64,000 nucleotides of DNA from Branchipolynoe longqiensis (taxonomy: Eukaryota > Annelida > Polychaeta > Phyllodocida > Polynoidae): NCBI GenBank assembly GCA_030323885.1, contig CM059198.1, positions 57,252,917-57,316,916 on the forward strand, read 5' to 3'. The notes beneath the pieces are model-generated. The model did not search any database. It saw only the letters and a program-made list of their open reading frames with translations, and was not told the origin of the DNA. The position numbers were made by a program, and so were the translations under genes. Every line of letters starts with the position of its first letter. The first letter of the stretch is position 1. This document shows positions 1 through 10,858 of the stretch, piece after piece.

Positions 1-424
1 CGTTTTTGTTTTTTTTACAGTAGGGCAGTTGGCCCAGCCAGATGTCATTTGATGTAATGATTCCAATATGTCTGGTGTACCATATTGTATAGTGCATTGA
101 TTATTGACTAAATACTATCGATGATGATTGTTCATCCAAGACCATGTTATGCTATTGTCATACATTACCAAGATTGCTGAGAATAAATGATGTCGCCCTT
201 ATGTATAACATTACATTCGACTTCTAGCCTCCTTCGTTACATATATATATATTATGTATATTATATATAAGTAGGTATATATGTATATCGAGTACGCAGA
301 TCATCCATGTCCATGAGTGTCAACATTAAGTTCATATTGGAATGTATATATTATTCACATATGTCCTGTAAAGCTTATGCCAGTATAAATGCCGGAAATA
401 TCTTCATTGCCTTAAATAGTGTAG
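1..424. other. AT-rich unassigned DNA
   Basis: No recognisable gene or dispersed repeat. A short TA-rich microsatellite lies at about 238-290. Short open frames here show no domain. Confidence 0.5.
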
Positions 425-612
425 TGGTCCGCACTGACCTCTCAGGCAAGGATCCGCATAGACAGGTAAGCGTGGGTAGTATGCTGATATCGGGAAGCCT
501 GGGTGGTGTAATGGTTAGCACACTGTCCTGGAATGCAAAGAGATGTAGGTTCGAGTCCCGCTCTAGGCGCATTTCCCATTTCAACACCCCCCCAACGACA
601 ATAATTACCATT
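425..612 (+). repeat. T2 SINE, tRNA-derived
   Basis: A tRNA-like promoter is visible: A box TGGTGTAATGGTTAGC near 501 and B box GGTTCGAGTCCC near 548. It is preceded by about 70 bp (CCTCAGGCAAGGATCCG, GACAGGTAAGCGTGGG) shared with the reverse copy at 11.5 kb. Shorter relatives lie at 25.8, 46.3 and 54.8 kb. The anticodon arm is not convincingly tRNA-like, so I call a SINE and not a tRNA gene. Confidence 0.7.
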
Positions 613-1156
613 TTGTGAATAAGCTCTAATCAGAAATCATGTCCAGTGCACCATTATCTGGTCTCCAGTGCCTTCCTTGCAACAATGTATGCGGTCTATA
701 ATCCATAATGGGAATATAAACAAGATTACCACCGTCATTCTCTCCATGTATAACCGTATTGTAAGACACCTACAATACAGTGCACCAGGGATTAGTTCCC
801 ATTTGGGCCACGTCGGCGCCACCTGCTTGAACCTGTCTTGTATTTGTAGTGCCACCTTCTGTCCAGCAACTGCACATGTGTATATATATATCGATATATG
901 GGAACAGGAGTAGATTTAACAACATATATACAACAAATCTAACCTGCTATATATATACACCATATTGGGTTATCTATTCCTAGGCACATTTTCTGAAATT
1001 GTTTCTATCATGTTATCGTTTCGAATAAACTATCCATGTTAGTCCTGAGTGCAATGCTATATATATATTTTTGTATTGTTGTTGGTGATGGTGTATTTAT
1101 AGTTCCCATAGCGGTTAAGTCTAATGACTTGTTTCCGCCGCTAGACAGTAATAGTC
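613..1156. other. Unassigned intergenic DNA
   Basis: Mixed-composition sequence with short TA-rich stretches near 880-950. I see no domain or repeat relationship here. Confidence 0.45.
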
Positions 1157-1545
1157 TCATATAGCGATATAGCGATATAGCGACCGGTAGAGAGGAAGTG
1201 TGAACACTTATTTGTCTCTCATTTTTGCTTGAGTGCAAGTAAATAAGCAACACAAGGAGTAATTAGTAGCATGTGGTGAATAAGGGGTCAACTTTCCCTG
1301 GATCATCAGCCCATGCTTTTTCTAATCTATTCTTGAATGAATTAATTGACTCGGCATCACTAACATTTTGTGGGAGACTGTTCCTTATATTTATGATCCT
1401 GTTTGAGAAACTATGTTGCCTTAACTTTGATGCTTCCCCTTGTGTTATTACTTTCAGTTGTTGTGTAGCTTTCTACTGCACGAATTCCTTCTCTATTTGT
1501 AAGCATTCCTCCATATCTCCGCACCCTCTGTGATTCTGTTAATTT
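1157..1545 (-). pseudogene. LINE-A 3' end: reverse transcriptase C-terminus fragment
   Basis: On the minus strand, one frameshift joins a stretch reading RVRRYGGMLTNREGIR to NSLPQNVSDAESINSFKNRL and a stop at 1263-1265. The W/RNSLP...SVNSFKNRLD pattern is the usual C-terminal end of CR1/Jockey-type non-LTR reverse transcriptases (family knowledge). It is followed by a 3' untranslated part and a short tail of ATATAGCG-type repeats (plus-strand 1157-1185). A second copy lies at 17216-17457 with the same 3' end. It is truncated at the 5' side: no polymerase palm motifs are present. It is non-functional. Confidence 0.7.
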
Positions 1546-2088
1546 TACAATTGGTTAGTTCTTTGGTTACCTCAAGTTATTTTCCCTGACTTTCTTCACT
1601 TAGTGGTAATTTCTTTTGGTTTAACGTTTAAAGTTTTCCTCCTGGGGATATCATGCCTATCATGTTTACCTTCTAAGAGTTTCCTTGATAATCAGTGTAT
1701 TTTTAGTATTTCCTTTTGTATATTCATTATTTATATATATATACACATATATAGATATACACACACATATATATATGTGATGTATAAGCATTATGCGAGT
1801 ATAAAGCTGCGTAAGGGAATTTCTATGTCTTTATTACACTGTATTATGTTATTCCGATATTATATTATTGGCCAATGGGCTTACTGCATCTATTTGATCC
1901 CTACTCATACGGGTACCAGTGGCTCCACCACCGCCTGACCATACTTCCGCCGCTACTACTGTCACGTGCGACCGGAATTTTTCCTTTTAGGCTAGGGCAA
2001 ATATTCCCTATGCCAGAGAATATATTATCTCAACCCACATTCATTGTCTTTCTCTCTTTTGTACTGTAGCTTGTGTTTATATATATAT
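1546..2088. other. Unassigned DNA with TA/CA microsatellite
   Basis: A TATATACACATATATAG-type microsatellite lies at about 1730-1785. Nothing else is recognised. Confidence 0.45.
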
Positions 2089-2225
2089 CATCATCATCAT
2101 ACTGTCGGGAGCGATGCGATGAAGATTGCTTTCATTACTTGACTGCTGCTCTCCAATTAGCCCTCTGCTGTAAGACTGATTTCCATGAGTCGGTCATAAT
2201 GTCTCTCAGCTTCAGGTTTCTCTTG
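2089..2225 (-). repeat. LINE-B 3' fragment
   Basis: It matches the copies at 6114-6374 and 21403-21840. On the minus strand it ends with an ATG-rich tail (plus-strand CATCATCATCATACTGTC) and is preceded by a remnant of the RFKDTIKRNLKLRDIK-type C-terminus. It is heavily truncated. Confidence 0.6.
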
Positions 2226-3668
2226 ATATATATATAAACACATATATCTTTAGTTAGTCTAGCAGTGCCTTCAGCTCACTTTTGACTAATTTTGCATATG
2301 TTTGTATTGTCCCTATACTTCTTTCTTCTACGCTCTTGCCGTCATGTACTGAGTACTCCTCTCATATGATCTGTAATTGGCTCTGTTTTTTATCAGTCGG
2401 TGTTATTATCACAAACAGCTGTCCACTTTATTAAATATGAGTATTCAGATTATTTCAGGGATGAAAGCACAATCCGCCTATTAATAGTATTATTAATATC
2501 ACCATGTCATTACAAAATGTCTAATACATTGCATTCCTTTCTTTGTCTGTTATAGGTAAGTGTCATTGCGCGCGTTCTATGTCATTGCCACTCAAAAGTA
2601 AGTACCTCTTTGCAGCTTAGGATAATACATGACTTAATAGACATACAAACAGAGAAATAGAGAGATATTGATATATAGAAATACAGACAATCAGTATGAC
2701 AGACGGTTATGAAAATCTAGGCAGACATACACACCCACACACATATGAGACTGTCTCAAAAGGTGCTAAGCAATATGGGACAACACTTTGTCCTTTGTAA
2801 CGATCAACATACTATCTGCTTATGCATTTGCTCAGGATAAACTGATTTGTTTTTTACATGGTGTTTTATAATCCCAATAGAATACATATTGATTTGAAGC
2901 AAATGTCCTTGTGTTTTCAGTGCAACCTTGTCTGTGCTGTTCTGTGTCAATCGTTACATTGGACAAGAAAAAAAGAGTTATTACCTGTTGTCACATGCTC
3001 ATATACATGTGGGCCGTTCTTTGAACCTGGGTGCCACATATTTGGTGTACATGTTACAATAAGCATGGGTAATTCTGGGGTATATTATTAGCAAATCAAA
3101 TAGTTATTTGTCTTCTGTGTATTGAGTGTTCTAACAATGCTACATGTATTTAATATATCCCACAAACGGTATCAAAATTATGTTTTGTGCTAAATTGAAA
3201 ATGTAAAAATGTAAAAAAATTACATACTTACACATTTACATACATATTTACAAAAACTAGTTTGTCAACTGTTGGTCCAACTTTGTTCTTATATTGCATA
3301 TATTTGTTTGCTTAACTCTATTCAATAGCATCTTGTTTAAATGTGTTGTGTATGTTAACATGAGCTACTTGATATTTCCTTAACTTCCATGTTACAAGGG
3401 ATGTTTTAAACTATTATAGTAGCTTTGTTTCAACTCTGACATCAACCTTCATAAGTATGAACATAAATTATGCTAGTATGTGGATGTTTTCTGCTTCGAA
3501 GGCATGTTTTCACATTTGGTATCCATGTTAGAAATGTGGTACTCAGTTTCAGAGAACGACAACGCTTAATATTCATATGTAGATAGAGGAACATAGACAA
3601 ATGTAAAGACAAACATATATATGGACAGGGGGATGTATATATAAAACCAAAGCAGTGGATAAAGATGC
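2226..3668. other. Unassigned AT-rich DNA
   Basis: No gene, tandem array or known family of this window is visible. Microsatellite bits occur near 2230-2250 and 2640-2750. Confidence 0.45.
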
Positions 3669-4280
3669 AACATCACCATCATCATCAATCCCTTAACCGT
3701 TAGGGTCAGTGGGGCCCCACATATGACTTTGCAACCAGGTTTCTCTAGTTGTACCTGTTGTCCGACCAGACGGGATAGCCGAATGAGTTGAGCGTCCATC
3801 TCCTGTTGTGGGAGATCGGGGGACCCGAAGCCATGGGTTTGTGGGTTCGAACCATGGTCAAGTCAAACCGATGACTTTAAAATTGATACTTGTCGCTTCC
3901 TTGCCTGCCACTCAACATTAATATAATAAGGCAAGGACTGCTTAGCTCAGTGTCAGAATTATGTGACTGAGTGGGATATCAGGTCATGGTTCTGGTGTCC
4001 TGATTTCCCAGTGGGGTAGCAGTATAAAGTCACCATGAGTGCGCACTGTTCCAAGTTGGTACCCGTCCTGATATTACCTTAGATGTTGCTAGGACGTAAC
4101 ACAACAACAAACAAACCTGTTGTCCGCTGTCCTCTGGGACTTGCCCACCTTCAGGTCTGTACATTCTCTGAGGTTGTCTTCCCATCACTTACTGTGTACA
4201 TCATGTCTTTTACGGTATGGCCAACAGCTCTTGCCAAAAGCATCTGGCCAGGGCCGGTGAAGATGCAGACAAGGACATCT
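3669..4280 (-). repeat. Probable LINE 3' fragment split by a SINE (3669-3752 and 4127-4280)
   Basis: The left end is a CATCACCATCATCATC tail, the same type of tail as LINE-B, which suggests a minus-strand non-LTR 3' end. Removing the T1 SINE and one copy of its target-site duplication joins the two halves. The minus-strand protein is too short and decayed to place in a family. Confidence 0.4.
3765..4114 (+). repeat. T1 SINE, full length, head type A, with TSD
   Basis: This is the reference copy. The tRNA-like head has an A box (ATAGCCGAATGAGTTGAG) and B box (GGGTTCGAACC). A body follows that contains GCAAGGACTG...GTCAGAATTATGTGACTGAG and CCGTCCTGATATTACC, and a tail ACAACAACAAACAAAC. It is flanked by a 12-bp duplication ACCTGTTGTCCG at 3753-3764 (left) and, with one leading base shared with the tail, 4115-4126 (right). 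That is direct evidence of retrotransposition into the older LINE fragment. The tail probably matches the 3' end of a partner LINE (inference). Confidence 0.85.
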
Positions 4281-4358
4281 AAATAGTCATCAAGAAAGAG
4301 ACCATAGAAGGAATAGAGATATACACTTGCAGAGACATAGGGATATAAATGCACATAA

Positions 4359-4690
4359 TTGTTGTTTGTTTGAGGTTTACGTCCTGGCAACATCTAAGGT
4401 AATATCAGGAGGGGTACCAACTTGTGATACTGCGCACTCATGGTGACTTTATAGTGATGCCACACTGGGAAATCAGGCCACTGGCACCATGACCAAATAT
4501 CCCACTCAGGTACATTATGCTGACAATGATGCAACCAGTCCTTGCGCTAGCCTAATAATGTTGAGCGCCTGGCTATGAAGCAACAAGAATCAATCATTAC
4601 GTCATTGGTTTGACTCAACTGGACTTGAAACTTTGATCTACCAAAAGGGGAGAAGGACGCTCAACTCATTCAGCCATCCTGTCCGATCCG
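4359..4690 (-). repeat. T1 SINE, head type A
   Basis: It begins with the reversed tail TTGTTGTTTGTTTG, then GACGT/CCTGGCAACATCTAAGG, and ends in the reversed tRNA head (CTCAACTCATTCAGCCATCC). It is almost full length and diverged. Confidence 0.8.
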
Positions 4691-5235
4691 TATTTTGAAG
4701 GAGGGAAAACCATGAACTTTCACGTATCCGGGTTATTTCAGGCAGCGGAATAATAACGACAACAACAACAAAAAGGCTGGACACACAACACTGGTGCCAA
4801 CCTGCATTATTCAACGGGCGGTTTACGATAATGGCCGCCGCATCGCGATAAACGTATTGGGGCTTCGCGTGTGTAGCCATGGCTGTGGTATTTCAATGGG
4901 AGGCCACCAGTGAGAACTGGCACAAAGAGTGAGAACTGCTCCACCCAGAGTGAGATCTGCGCCGCTTCTACTCTACCAGCGAATAAGGACAACCATAACC
5001 CATATGTTTTAGGCATAGAATCGGCTGAGAAGGGGGTTTTTGGTAGGTCGGCGGATTCGAATTCCCCAGGTTCCATCCCTGGTTGAGTCAACCAAATGAG
5101 TTTCACATTTATATTTGTCACGACCGATAGCTGTCATGGGCGAACCCTTGCTGTGAGCGGACATTTTTGGACCGCCTTTTTTTTTCTTGTGAGTTTTCCA
5201 ACCAAGGAGATAACACTGACTATGGGAGGATGCGA
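4691..5235. other. Unassigned DNA with a T1-like head fragment
   Basis: A plus-strand piece at about 5045-5120 resembles the T1 head/body joint (GGTTGAGTCAACCAAATGA). The rest is unassigned; short open frames on the minus strand show no domain. Confidence 0.4.
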
Positions 5236-5565
5236 TTGGTTGGTTGGTTGATTGTTGGAGTTTTATGTCCTGGTAACATATATGGTCATATCAGAGATGG
5301 GTACCGACTCGTGAAAGTGCACACTCATTGTGTCATTATAGTCATGTCCCACTGGCAAATTAGGTCACCAGCACCATGACCCGATATCTCACTTAGTCAC
5401 ATTATCCTGACAGTGACAAAACCCCTCCTTGCCCAAGCTGAGCACCAGGCTAAGGAGCGACAAGCATCAATTATATAAGTTATTGGTTTGACTCGACCGG
5501 GAACCAAACTCCTGATATCCTGCACGCGAGGCCTGTGCTCTACCCATTCGGCCACTGTGCCCGGT
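5236..5565 (-). repeat. T1 SINE, head type B
   Basis: Reversed tail and body are T1. The head is the second type, read in reverse as CGAGGCCTGTGCTCTACCCATTCGGCCACTG. The B-type head differs from the A type over the whole tRNA region while the body is shared. Confidence 0.75.
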
Positions 5566-5867
5566 AGGGTACTATTGGCCTTGATGCAGGGTTGTCCAAT
5601 TGGTTGAAGAGAAGTACAGCACTAGACGTGGGTGTACTGTTAATTAGGCAAGAAGCTAATCGTGTTGATATTACCTCAATCTCATCCTCCCGTTTCTGCA
5701 GCTGCGTCTCCTTCATCTGTCCTTTATAAAGAGTGCCTTCAGGTAAGTTACTCATAGTCCTGACCGAACGAGGTTGCCGATTAGGTCAAGCAAAGCAGGT
5801 TGGAGAAACACCTGAAATGAGAGTCTGTTGGTACAATCTGTTCCATTGATATAATTCACATGCGTGA
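5566..5867. other. Unassigned DNA
   Basis: Nothing recognised on either strand. Confidence 0.4.
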
Positions 5868-6405
5868 GATGTTGAGTTTAATTCCCGGTTGAGTCAAACC
5901 AATGACTTACAAAATTGATACTTGTCACCACCTGGCCTGGCACTCGGCATTAGTAGGATAGGGCAAGTACTGGTTAGGTCTGAATCAGGATATTGTTACT
6001 GAGCGGAAAATCGGGGTACGGTACTGAAGGGACAGCACTGTTAAGTCACCATCAGTGTGAACTGTTACAAACCGGTACCTGTCCTGATATGCCCTTAATC
6101 GTTGGTAGGATCTCATCATCATCATCATGTTCTTGGTCACGATGCGACAAATACTGCTTTCATTACTTGACTGCCACTCTCCATTTAGCTCTCTGCTGTG
6201 AGAGTGATGTCAATGAGTGGTTCTTAATGTCTCTCAACTTCAGGTTTCTCTTGATGGTATCCTTGAACCGGAGACGAGGGCACCCTCTCTTTCTGTAACC
6301 AGAAGACAGTTGAGACTAGAGGATCTGCTTTGGTAGCCTGCCTGATGACATCCTCATGAGGTGTCCAGTCCACCGGTAGGATCTAAAATAACAATAAACA
6401 AACAA
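5868..6405 (+). repeat. T1 SINE, 5'-truncated, interrupted by LINE-B
   Basis: The body runs 5868-6113, beginning inside the B-box region (AATTCCCGGTTGAGTCAAACC). It resumes at 6375 with the tail AAAATAACAATAAACAAAC. The break is a LINE-B insertion with a 10-bp duplication of SINE sequence. Confidence 0.75.
6114..6374 (-). mobile_element. LINE-B 5'-truncated insertion with 10-bp TSD
   Basis: GGTAGGATCT occurs at 6104-6113 and again at 6375-6384, flanking the insertion. In minus orientation the insert ends in an ATG-rich tail (plus-strand CATCATCATCATCATG at 6114). It encodes the decayed C-terminus of a non-LTR polymerase (minus-strand RLRFKDTIKRNLKLRDIK). The pattern TSD + 5' truncation + simple tail is that of target-primed reverse transcription (family knowledge). 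Confidence 0.75.
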
Positions 6406-6424
6406 TCCCAGTCTGATGTATATA

Positions 6425-6597
6425 CAGTAAAACTGAGAACGACCTTGGAACCCACTTTAAGTGGTGGTCCATTTGGGGAGATGGTCGGTTTAGGGAGTTA
6501 TAATATGGTTACAATTGTATTATTGGGACCTAAATAAAGCGATCGATATTGGGGAGTGGTCGATCTGTAGAGGTGGTCGATTATAGAGGTTTTACTG
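6425..6597. mobile_element. Pogo/Tigger-like MITE
   Basis: The ends are CAGTAAAACTGAGAACGACC and the complement of GGTCGATTATAGAGGTTTTACTG. TA flanks both sides (6423-6424, 6598-6599). The CAGTAAAAC terminus with TA duplication is typical of pogo/Tigger-type mariner relatives. At 173 bp it has no coding capacity and is a non-autonomous derivative. Confidence 0.7.
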
Positions 6598-6599
6598 TA

Positions 6600-7506
6600 T
6601 ATAATGTATATACTAATTTACAAAGGTGGTGTCATGATGTTAGAGTGGTTAATCTTTATTCAGAAGCAGATCGGATCAGTACCTTCAAATAGATAACGCA
6701 TACATTTAAAAGTTGTTCCGATTGCATTGAAACCAATCAATCGGTCGAGCTAATTGAGAGGGTTAAGAATATAGGTAGGTACTGTTGTTGCTGTACGGTA
6801 TATATATATATATATCGCGCTATGACACTTCTTACAAGCCCAAACTGGAGATTTGTTTGACCAGTCAATCCGCCAGGCAACCCAACCTAGAAGGCTATCT
6901 CAATTGCCATATATGACGGGATGTAACATCCAAATAGATGACTTAGTATATGAGTAACATGTTTTAATCAACTGCCATTGCAGTTAGAATAAATGTCATC
7001 CAGAACTGATGATGTGCTACCCAGTGAAATAAAGAAGTTAAAACAAAGACGGGATAGCAGAATGAGTTACAGCGTCCGTACCAACAACAAAAGACACATC
7101 CCACACAAAAGAAACCTCTTCCAAGAAAAATAAGTTCAGAACTGCCACCAGTCAGCTGAAGCCTGGCTCTCCCCATCATCCTCCCGACCACCCCCCCCCT
7201 CCACCCACCCAGGGTCACCCCCACAGAAATACGCCCACACATGAGCTAGGCATCACAGCAGAAATAAAACAAGCTTAGTGTCGCTCAGCCACGCCCCAGT
7301 GCCCGCTCGGTCACGCCCCCTTGCCGCCCACTCCTGCCTCTCCTACCTCCCCAGGGCCACACCCCGCTGACCACGGGTCTCGGCAATTGGGTCATCAATC
7401 AGGGCATGTGTCACGTGGGGGTGGTACTGGACGATCTGATTGGTCGTAATTCCTTCACTACTAAATCTGGCCATATATATGTTATATATATATATTATGT
7501 ACGCAC
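6600..7506. other. Unassigned DNA; C-rich stretch and a T1 head scrap
   Basis: A TA microsatellite lies at about 6798-6816. About 35 bp of T1 head lies at 7049-7082 (GACGGGATAGCAGAATGAG). A pyrimidine-rich stretch covers 7160-7370. No gene is seen. Confidence 0.45.
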
Positions 7507-7812
7507 CAGACGGGATGACTGAAAGAGTTGAGCGTAGGTCTCCCATTTTGGTAGATCGTGGGATTCAAAACTATGGACTTGAACCCTGGTTGAGTCAAAC
7601 CAATGACTTAAAATTCTATACTTGTCGCTTCCTAGCCAGGTGCTTGACATTGTTAAGAGAGAGCCAGGACTGGTTGGATCAGTGTCAGGATAATTTGATC
7701 GAGTGGGTTATCAGGTCATGGTGCCAGTGGCCTGGTTGACAAGTGGGGCAGCACTATACTGTTGCCATGAGTGCACACTTTCACAAGTCAATACCCGTCC
7801 TGACTGTACAGG
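7507..7812 (+). repeat. T1 SINE, head type A, tail lost
   Basis: The head and body are good (CCAGACGGGATGACTG..., ...CAATACCCGTCCTGAC). The 3' tail is missing and the sequence runs straight into a second T1 piece. Confidence 0.75.
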
Positions 7813-8312
7813 TTCAGTGTCGATATAAAGTGACTGAGTCATGGTTATGGTGGACTAGTCTCCCAGGCTTCTTCTTCTTCTTCGCCCGTTGAGGCATCAG
7901 CGCCGATCCACACAAACACCTCCTCAGCCATGTCGTAGATGAACCTGTTGCCTACCGCACAACTTTGGGCATAGGCTACGAAAAGGGCTCTCCAGTTTTC
8001 CCGGTCCTGGGCCTTGAGTTTCTTGCTTGTGATTCTGTAACGTTGTTCTTTTTCCGGGGTGGGGTTGTTGGCCCTATGCCCAACCCCCAACCTGGAGGAC
8101 CAGTTGCTGCTCTTAGTCTGTCCTCTACCATGAATCCTGCCCGGCTTGGTTAAACCTGCCAGGGGGCTAGCCCCCGCCGGCATAGCTCTCATGGTCACAG
8201 AGTCTCCCAGTGGCACAGTATTATTAAGTCACCATGAGGTTGCACTGTCACAAATCAGTACCCATCGTGATATGACTTTAGATATTGCCAGGAGGTAAAA
8301 TTCCAGCAATCT
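7813..8312 (+). repeat. Second T1 SINE piece, split by a retroinsertion
   Basis: T1 body sequence at 7813-7866 (TTCAGTGTCG...) resumes at 8203 (TCTCCCAGTGGCACAG) and continues to GATATTGCCAGGAGG at about 8297. The gap holds the insert at 7867-8200. Confidence 0.7.
7867..8200 (-). mobile_element. Short RTE-like non-LTR insertion with GAA tail, 10-bp TSD
   Basis: AGTCTCCCAG flanks it (7857-7866 and 8201-8210). On the minus strand the frame is open almost throughout. It carries RLGVGHRANNPTP, resembling a leader segment I recall from RTE-type elements, and then AQDRENWRALFVAYAQS, resembling the C-terminal end of non-LTR polymerases. It ends in a GAAGAAGAAGAAGAAG tail. The endonuclease and palm domains are absent, so this looks like an internally deleted element that was mobilised as a unit. 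The family name is tentative; the insertion structure is seen directly. Confidence 0.55.
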
Positions 8313-8617
8313 TCCTATTATGCACATACTGAGTGTATTGAGACTGCTACGTAGTCGGTGCTGCTACGGCAAAACGATTACAGATGGCACCACCGGTGTG
8401 GTTCACAATAAAGAGTAATAGACTACATAAGATATATCTGCCTACACGGTGAAACGTGGAACTAAGATCCGTCAATTATTTTATGTGAAATATTTGCGTG
8501 GACAATTTTACTGAAAACTAAATTAGAGACACATGCATTGCAATATCCCCAGGGAAGTCTTTTTAGCAGGAGGCTCGTCACTCTACTTGCAAACTGACGC
8601 AAATTAAACTTGAATAT
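8313..8617. other. Unassigned DNA
   Basis: Nothing recognised. Confidence 0.4.
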
Positions 8618-8948
8618 GTTTAGTTTGTTTGTTGTTGTTTTATGTCCTAGCAACATCTAAGGTCATATCAGGATGGGAACCGACTTGTGACAGTGCACAT
8701 TCATGGTGACTTTTATAATGCTGTCCCACTGGGAAACCAGACTGCCGGATCCCACTCAGTCACATTATCCTGACACTGAGCACGCCAGTCCTTGCCCTGT
8801 CCTAATAATGCTGAGCGCCTGGCTAGGAAGCGACAAGTATCAATTTTTAAGTCATTGGTTTGACTCGACCAGCGTTCGAACCCACGACCCCGCGATCTAC
8901 CATCACATGGAGACGGACGCTCTAACTCATTCGGCCATCCCATCTGGT
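8618..8948 (-). repeat. T1 SINE, head type A
   Basis: Near full length: reversed tail TTTGTTTGTTGTTGTTT at left and head CTAACTCATTCGGCCATCCC at right. The B box is reversed as GCGTTCGAACCC. Confidence 0.85.
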
Positions 8949-9404
8949 CTCTTTTTACATTGAAGGATAGGCCGGTGACCATCCACAACTTCCGTGGTGT
9001 GAGCTGTAACTGAAACATGGCGTGCTGGGCCGTAGCTGCAGCTGCAGTCCTACCCTCAGGAACCAGCGGAAGTAGGAACCATGTGCTCGCTCTAGGTTTT
9101 ACATCCTAATAACATGTAAGGTCATATCAGGATAGGTACCGACTTGCGAAAGTGCACACTCATGGCAACTTTATAGTGATGCACCACTGGGAAACCAGGC
9201 CACCAACACCATGACCTGATATCCCACTCAGTCCCATTATCCTGAGACTGATCCAACCAGTCCTTGCCCTATCCTAATAATGCCAAGTGCCAGGCTAGGA
9301 AGCAACAAGTATCAATTATTAAGTCCTTGGTTTGACTTGACCAGAGCAGGAAATGTGTGGTGGCTCTAGACTTCAGTCCCTTCTGAGGAACGAGCAGAAA
9401 CAGG
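8949..9404 (-). repeat. T1 SINE body (9090-9345) with GC-rich flanks
   Basis: 9090-9345 carries T1 body without the head or a full tail. Flanks at 9010-9080 and 9340-9405 contain diverged units (AGTCCTTCCTGAGGAA...AGCAGGAAATGTG) that reappear in tandem at 10070-10200. Confidence 0.65.
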
Positions 9405-9658
9405 AAATGGTTGTTTGTTTGTTGTTGGTTTATGTCCTAGCAACATCTAAGGTCATATCAGGATGGGTACCGACTTGTGAAAGTGCACACTCATGGCAAC
9501 TTTATAGTGCTGCACCACTGGGAAACCTGATATCCCACTCAGTTATATTATCCTGACACTTAGTCAACCAGTCCTTGCACTATCCTAATAATGCCGAGTG
9601 CCAGGCTAGGAAGCAACAAGTATCAATTGTCTAAGTTATTTGTTTGACTTTAACTAGT
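9405..9658 (-). repeat. T1 SINE, head missing
   Basis: Reversed tail TGTTTGTTTGTTGTTGG and the body are present. It stops before the tRNA head, at TTTGACTTTAACTAG. Confidence 0.75.
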
Positions 9659-9659
9659 A

Positions 9660-10062
9660 TGCGGGTATTGCAATACCTCAGGGAGTTTGACGCCCCTGCC
9701 CTGCAGAGTTGTAAACCACTGCCTTGTGGTACAGGTTCTTGACAGAACCGAAGGCTAAGGGAGAAAACCCTAAACAGAAAACCATGTCACTGTGGCAGCA
9801 TCAAGGGCGGTTGATGTATGGAACTCCCAACATCTCCCGACCAGCCACTGCAGGGACAAATAGTTTTGCGCCTGTCTGAACATGTTCTTGCCGGTGTGAA
9901 ACCTCTATTTGCTCCCCGAGAGAGTGCCACTGGTAACTTGCAAAAGCCAGCAGCACTTCAACACTTTTGCAGGCACCTTTCATGAACATGGAGAGCGGCA
10001 GTCAAGTAATGAAAGCAGTCTTTGTCGCATCGCGACCGACAGCATGATGGTGATGATGGTTT
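9660..10062 (-). repeat. LINE-B longer 3' copy
   Basis: It shares GTATTGCAATACCTC...CCTTGTGGTACAGGTTCTTG...GGAGATGTTGGGAG-type sequence with copies at 18.07-18.47 and 21.40-21.84 kb (those lie in the opposite order on the plus strand). The right end is ATGATGGTGATGATGG, the simple tail. It has no intact reading frame. Confidence 0.6.
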
Positions 10063-10205
10063 GACTCGACCAGAGCAGAAAATGTGTGCTGGCTCTAGAC
10101 TCCAGTCCTTCCTGAGGAATCAGCAGAAACAGGAAATGTGAGCTGGCTCTAGACTCTACTCCTTCCTGAGGAATCAGCAGAAGCAGGAAATGTGAGGACA
10201 TTAGT
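10063..10205. repeat. Minisatellite, about 58-bp unit
   Basis: Two to three direct copies of a unit with GGCTCTAGACT..AGTCCTTCCTGAGGAA and AGCAGAAACAGGAAATGTG. Single diverged units lie at 9.02 and 9.35 kb. Confidence 0.65.
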
Positions 10206-10328
10206 CCTTTCTTAGCTACCTACCTGGTGTGCTGGATCTCAGGTTCAGTCCTTGCGGAGGGAACAGCTGACACTGTCATTACCCATTAGTCAGCTTGATC
10301 CACGAGGCTCATATTAATACAGAACTTA
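10206..10328. other. Short unassigned spacer
   Basis: No recognisable content. Confidence 0.35.
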
Positions 10329-10808
10329 GTTTGTTGGTTGGTTGTTGGGAGTTTTACGTCCTGGCAACATCTAAGGTCATATCATGATGGGTACCAACTT
10401 GTGACAATGCAGACTCATGGTGACTTTATACTGCTATGCCGCTGTGAGACCAGGCCACTCAAACCCTGACGCAATATCCCACTTTATCCTGATACTGAGC
10501 CAACCAGTTCTGGCCCTATCTTAAAGTTGCATGGTCCGATGGCTTTGAGTTTCTGTCATTTTCTGAGATAAATACATTAGGTTCATTATTATGATGTATG
10601 TTACCTCACTTTGAAGTAGTTTTTATTTTAAATGGCTAACTTTCAAGATATTTAATGTGTGAACATAGGAAATTAATGTTGGCAAGCACACCAACACTCA
10701 GACGCCATAGGTTTCTGTCGTAACCGGTTCAATTAAATTGCCTCAGTATTCCCTTCTTTAATAATGAGGAGCACCTGGCTAGGAAGCAACAAGTATACAC
10801 TGTTAAGT
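10329..10808 (-). repeat. T1 SINE interrupted by M1
   Basis: T1 tail and body run 10329-10520 and resume at about 10762 (TAATGAGGAGCACCTGGCTAGGAAGC). In uninterrupted copies this joint reads CCTATCCTAATAATGCCGAG, so the insertion point lies inside it. Confidence 0.8.
10521..10761 (+). mobile_element. M1 element, short copy inside a SINE
   Basis: It starts TTAA-AGTTGCATGGTCCGATGG and runs through the M1 body to AGTATTCCCTTCT-TTAA. TTAA lies on both sides. The 3' third, including the right TIR, is absent. It could be an internal-deletion derivative that moved as such, or a later deletion that happened to end at TTAA. Confidence 0.65.
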
Positions 10809-10858
10809 CGATGTTATATTACATTTACTTAACATTCCCTGCTATGAAGAAATCCAGT

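Noticed and set aside
501..572. A functional tRNA gene
   Set aside because: A and B boxes are present, but the same unit recurs with a fixed non-tRNA extension at other sites, and the anticodon arm does not fold convincingly; it is a SINE head.
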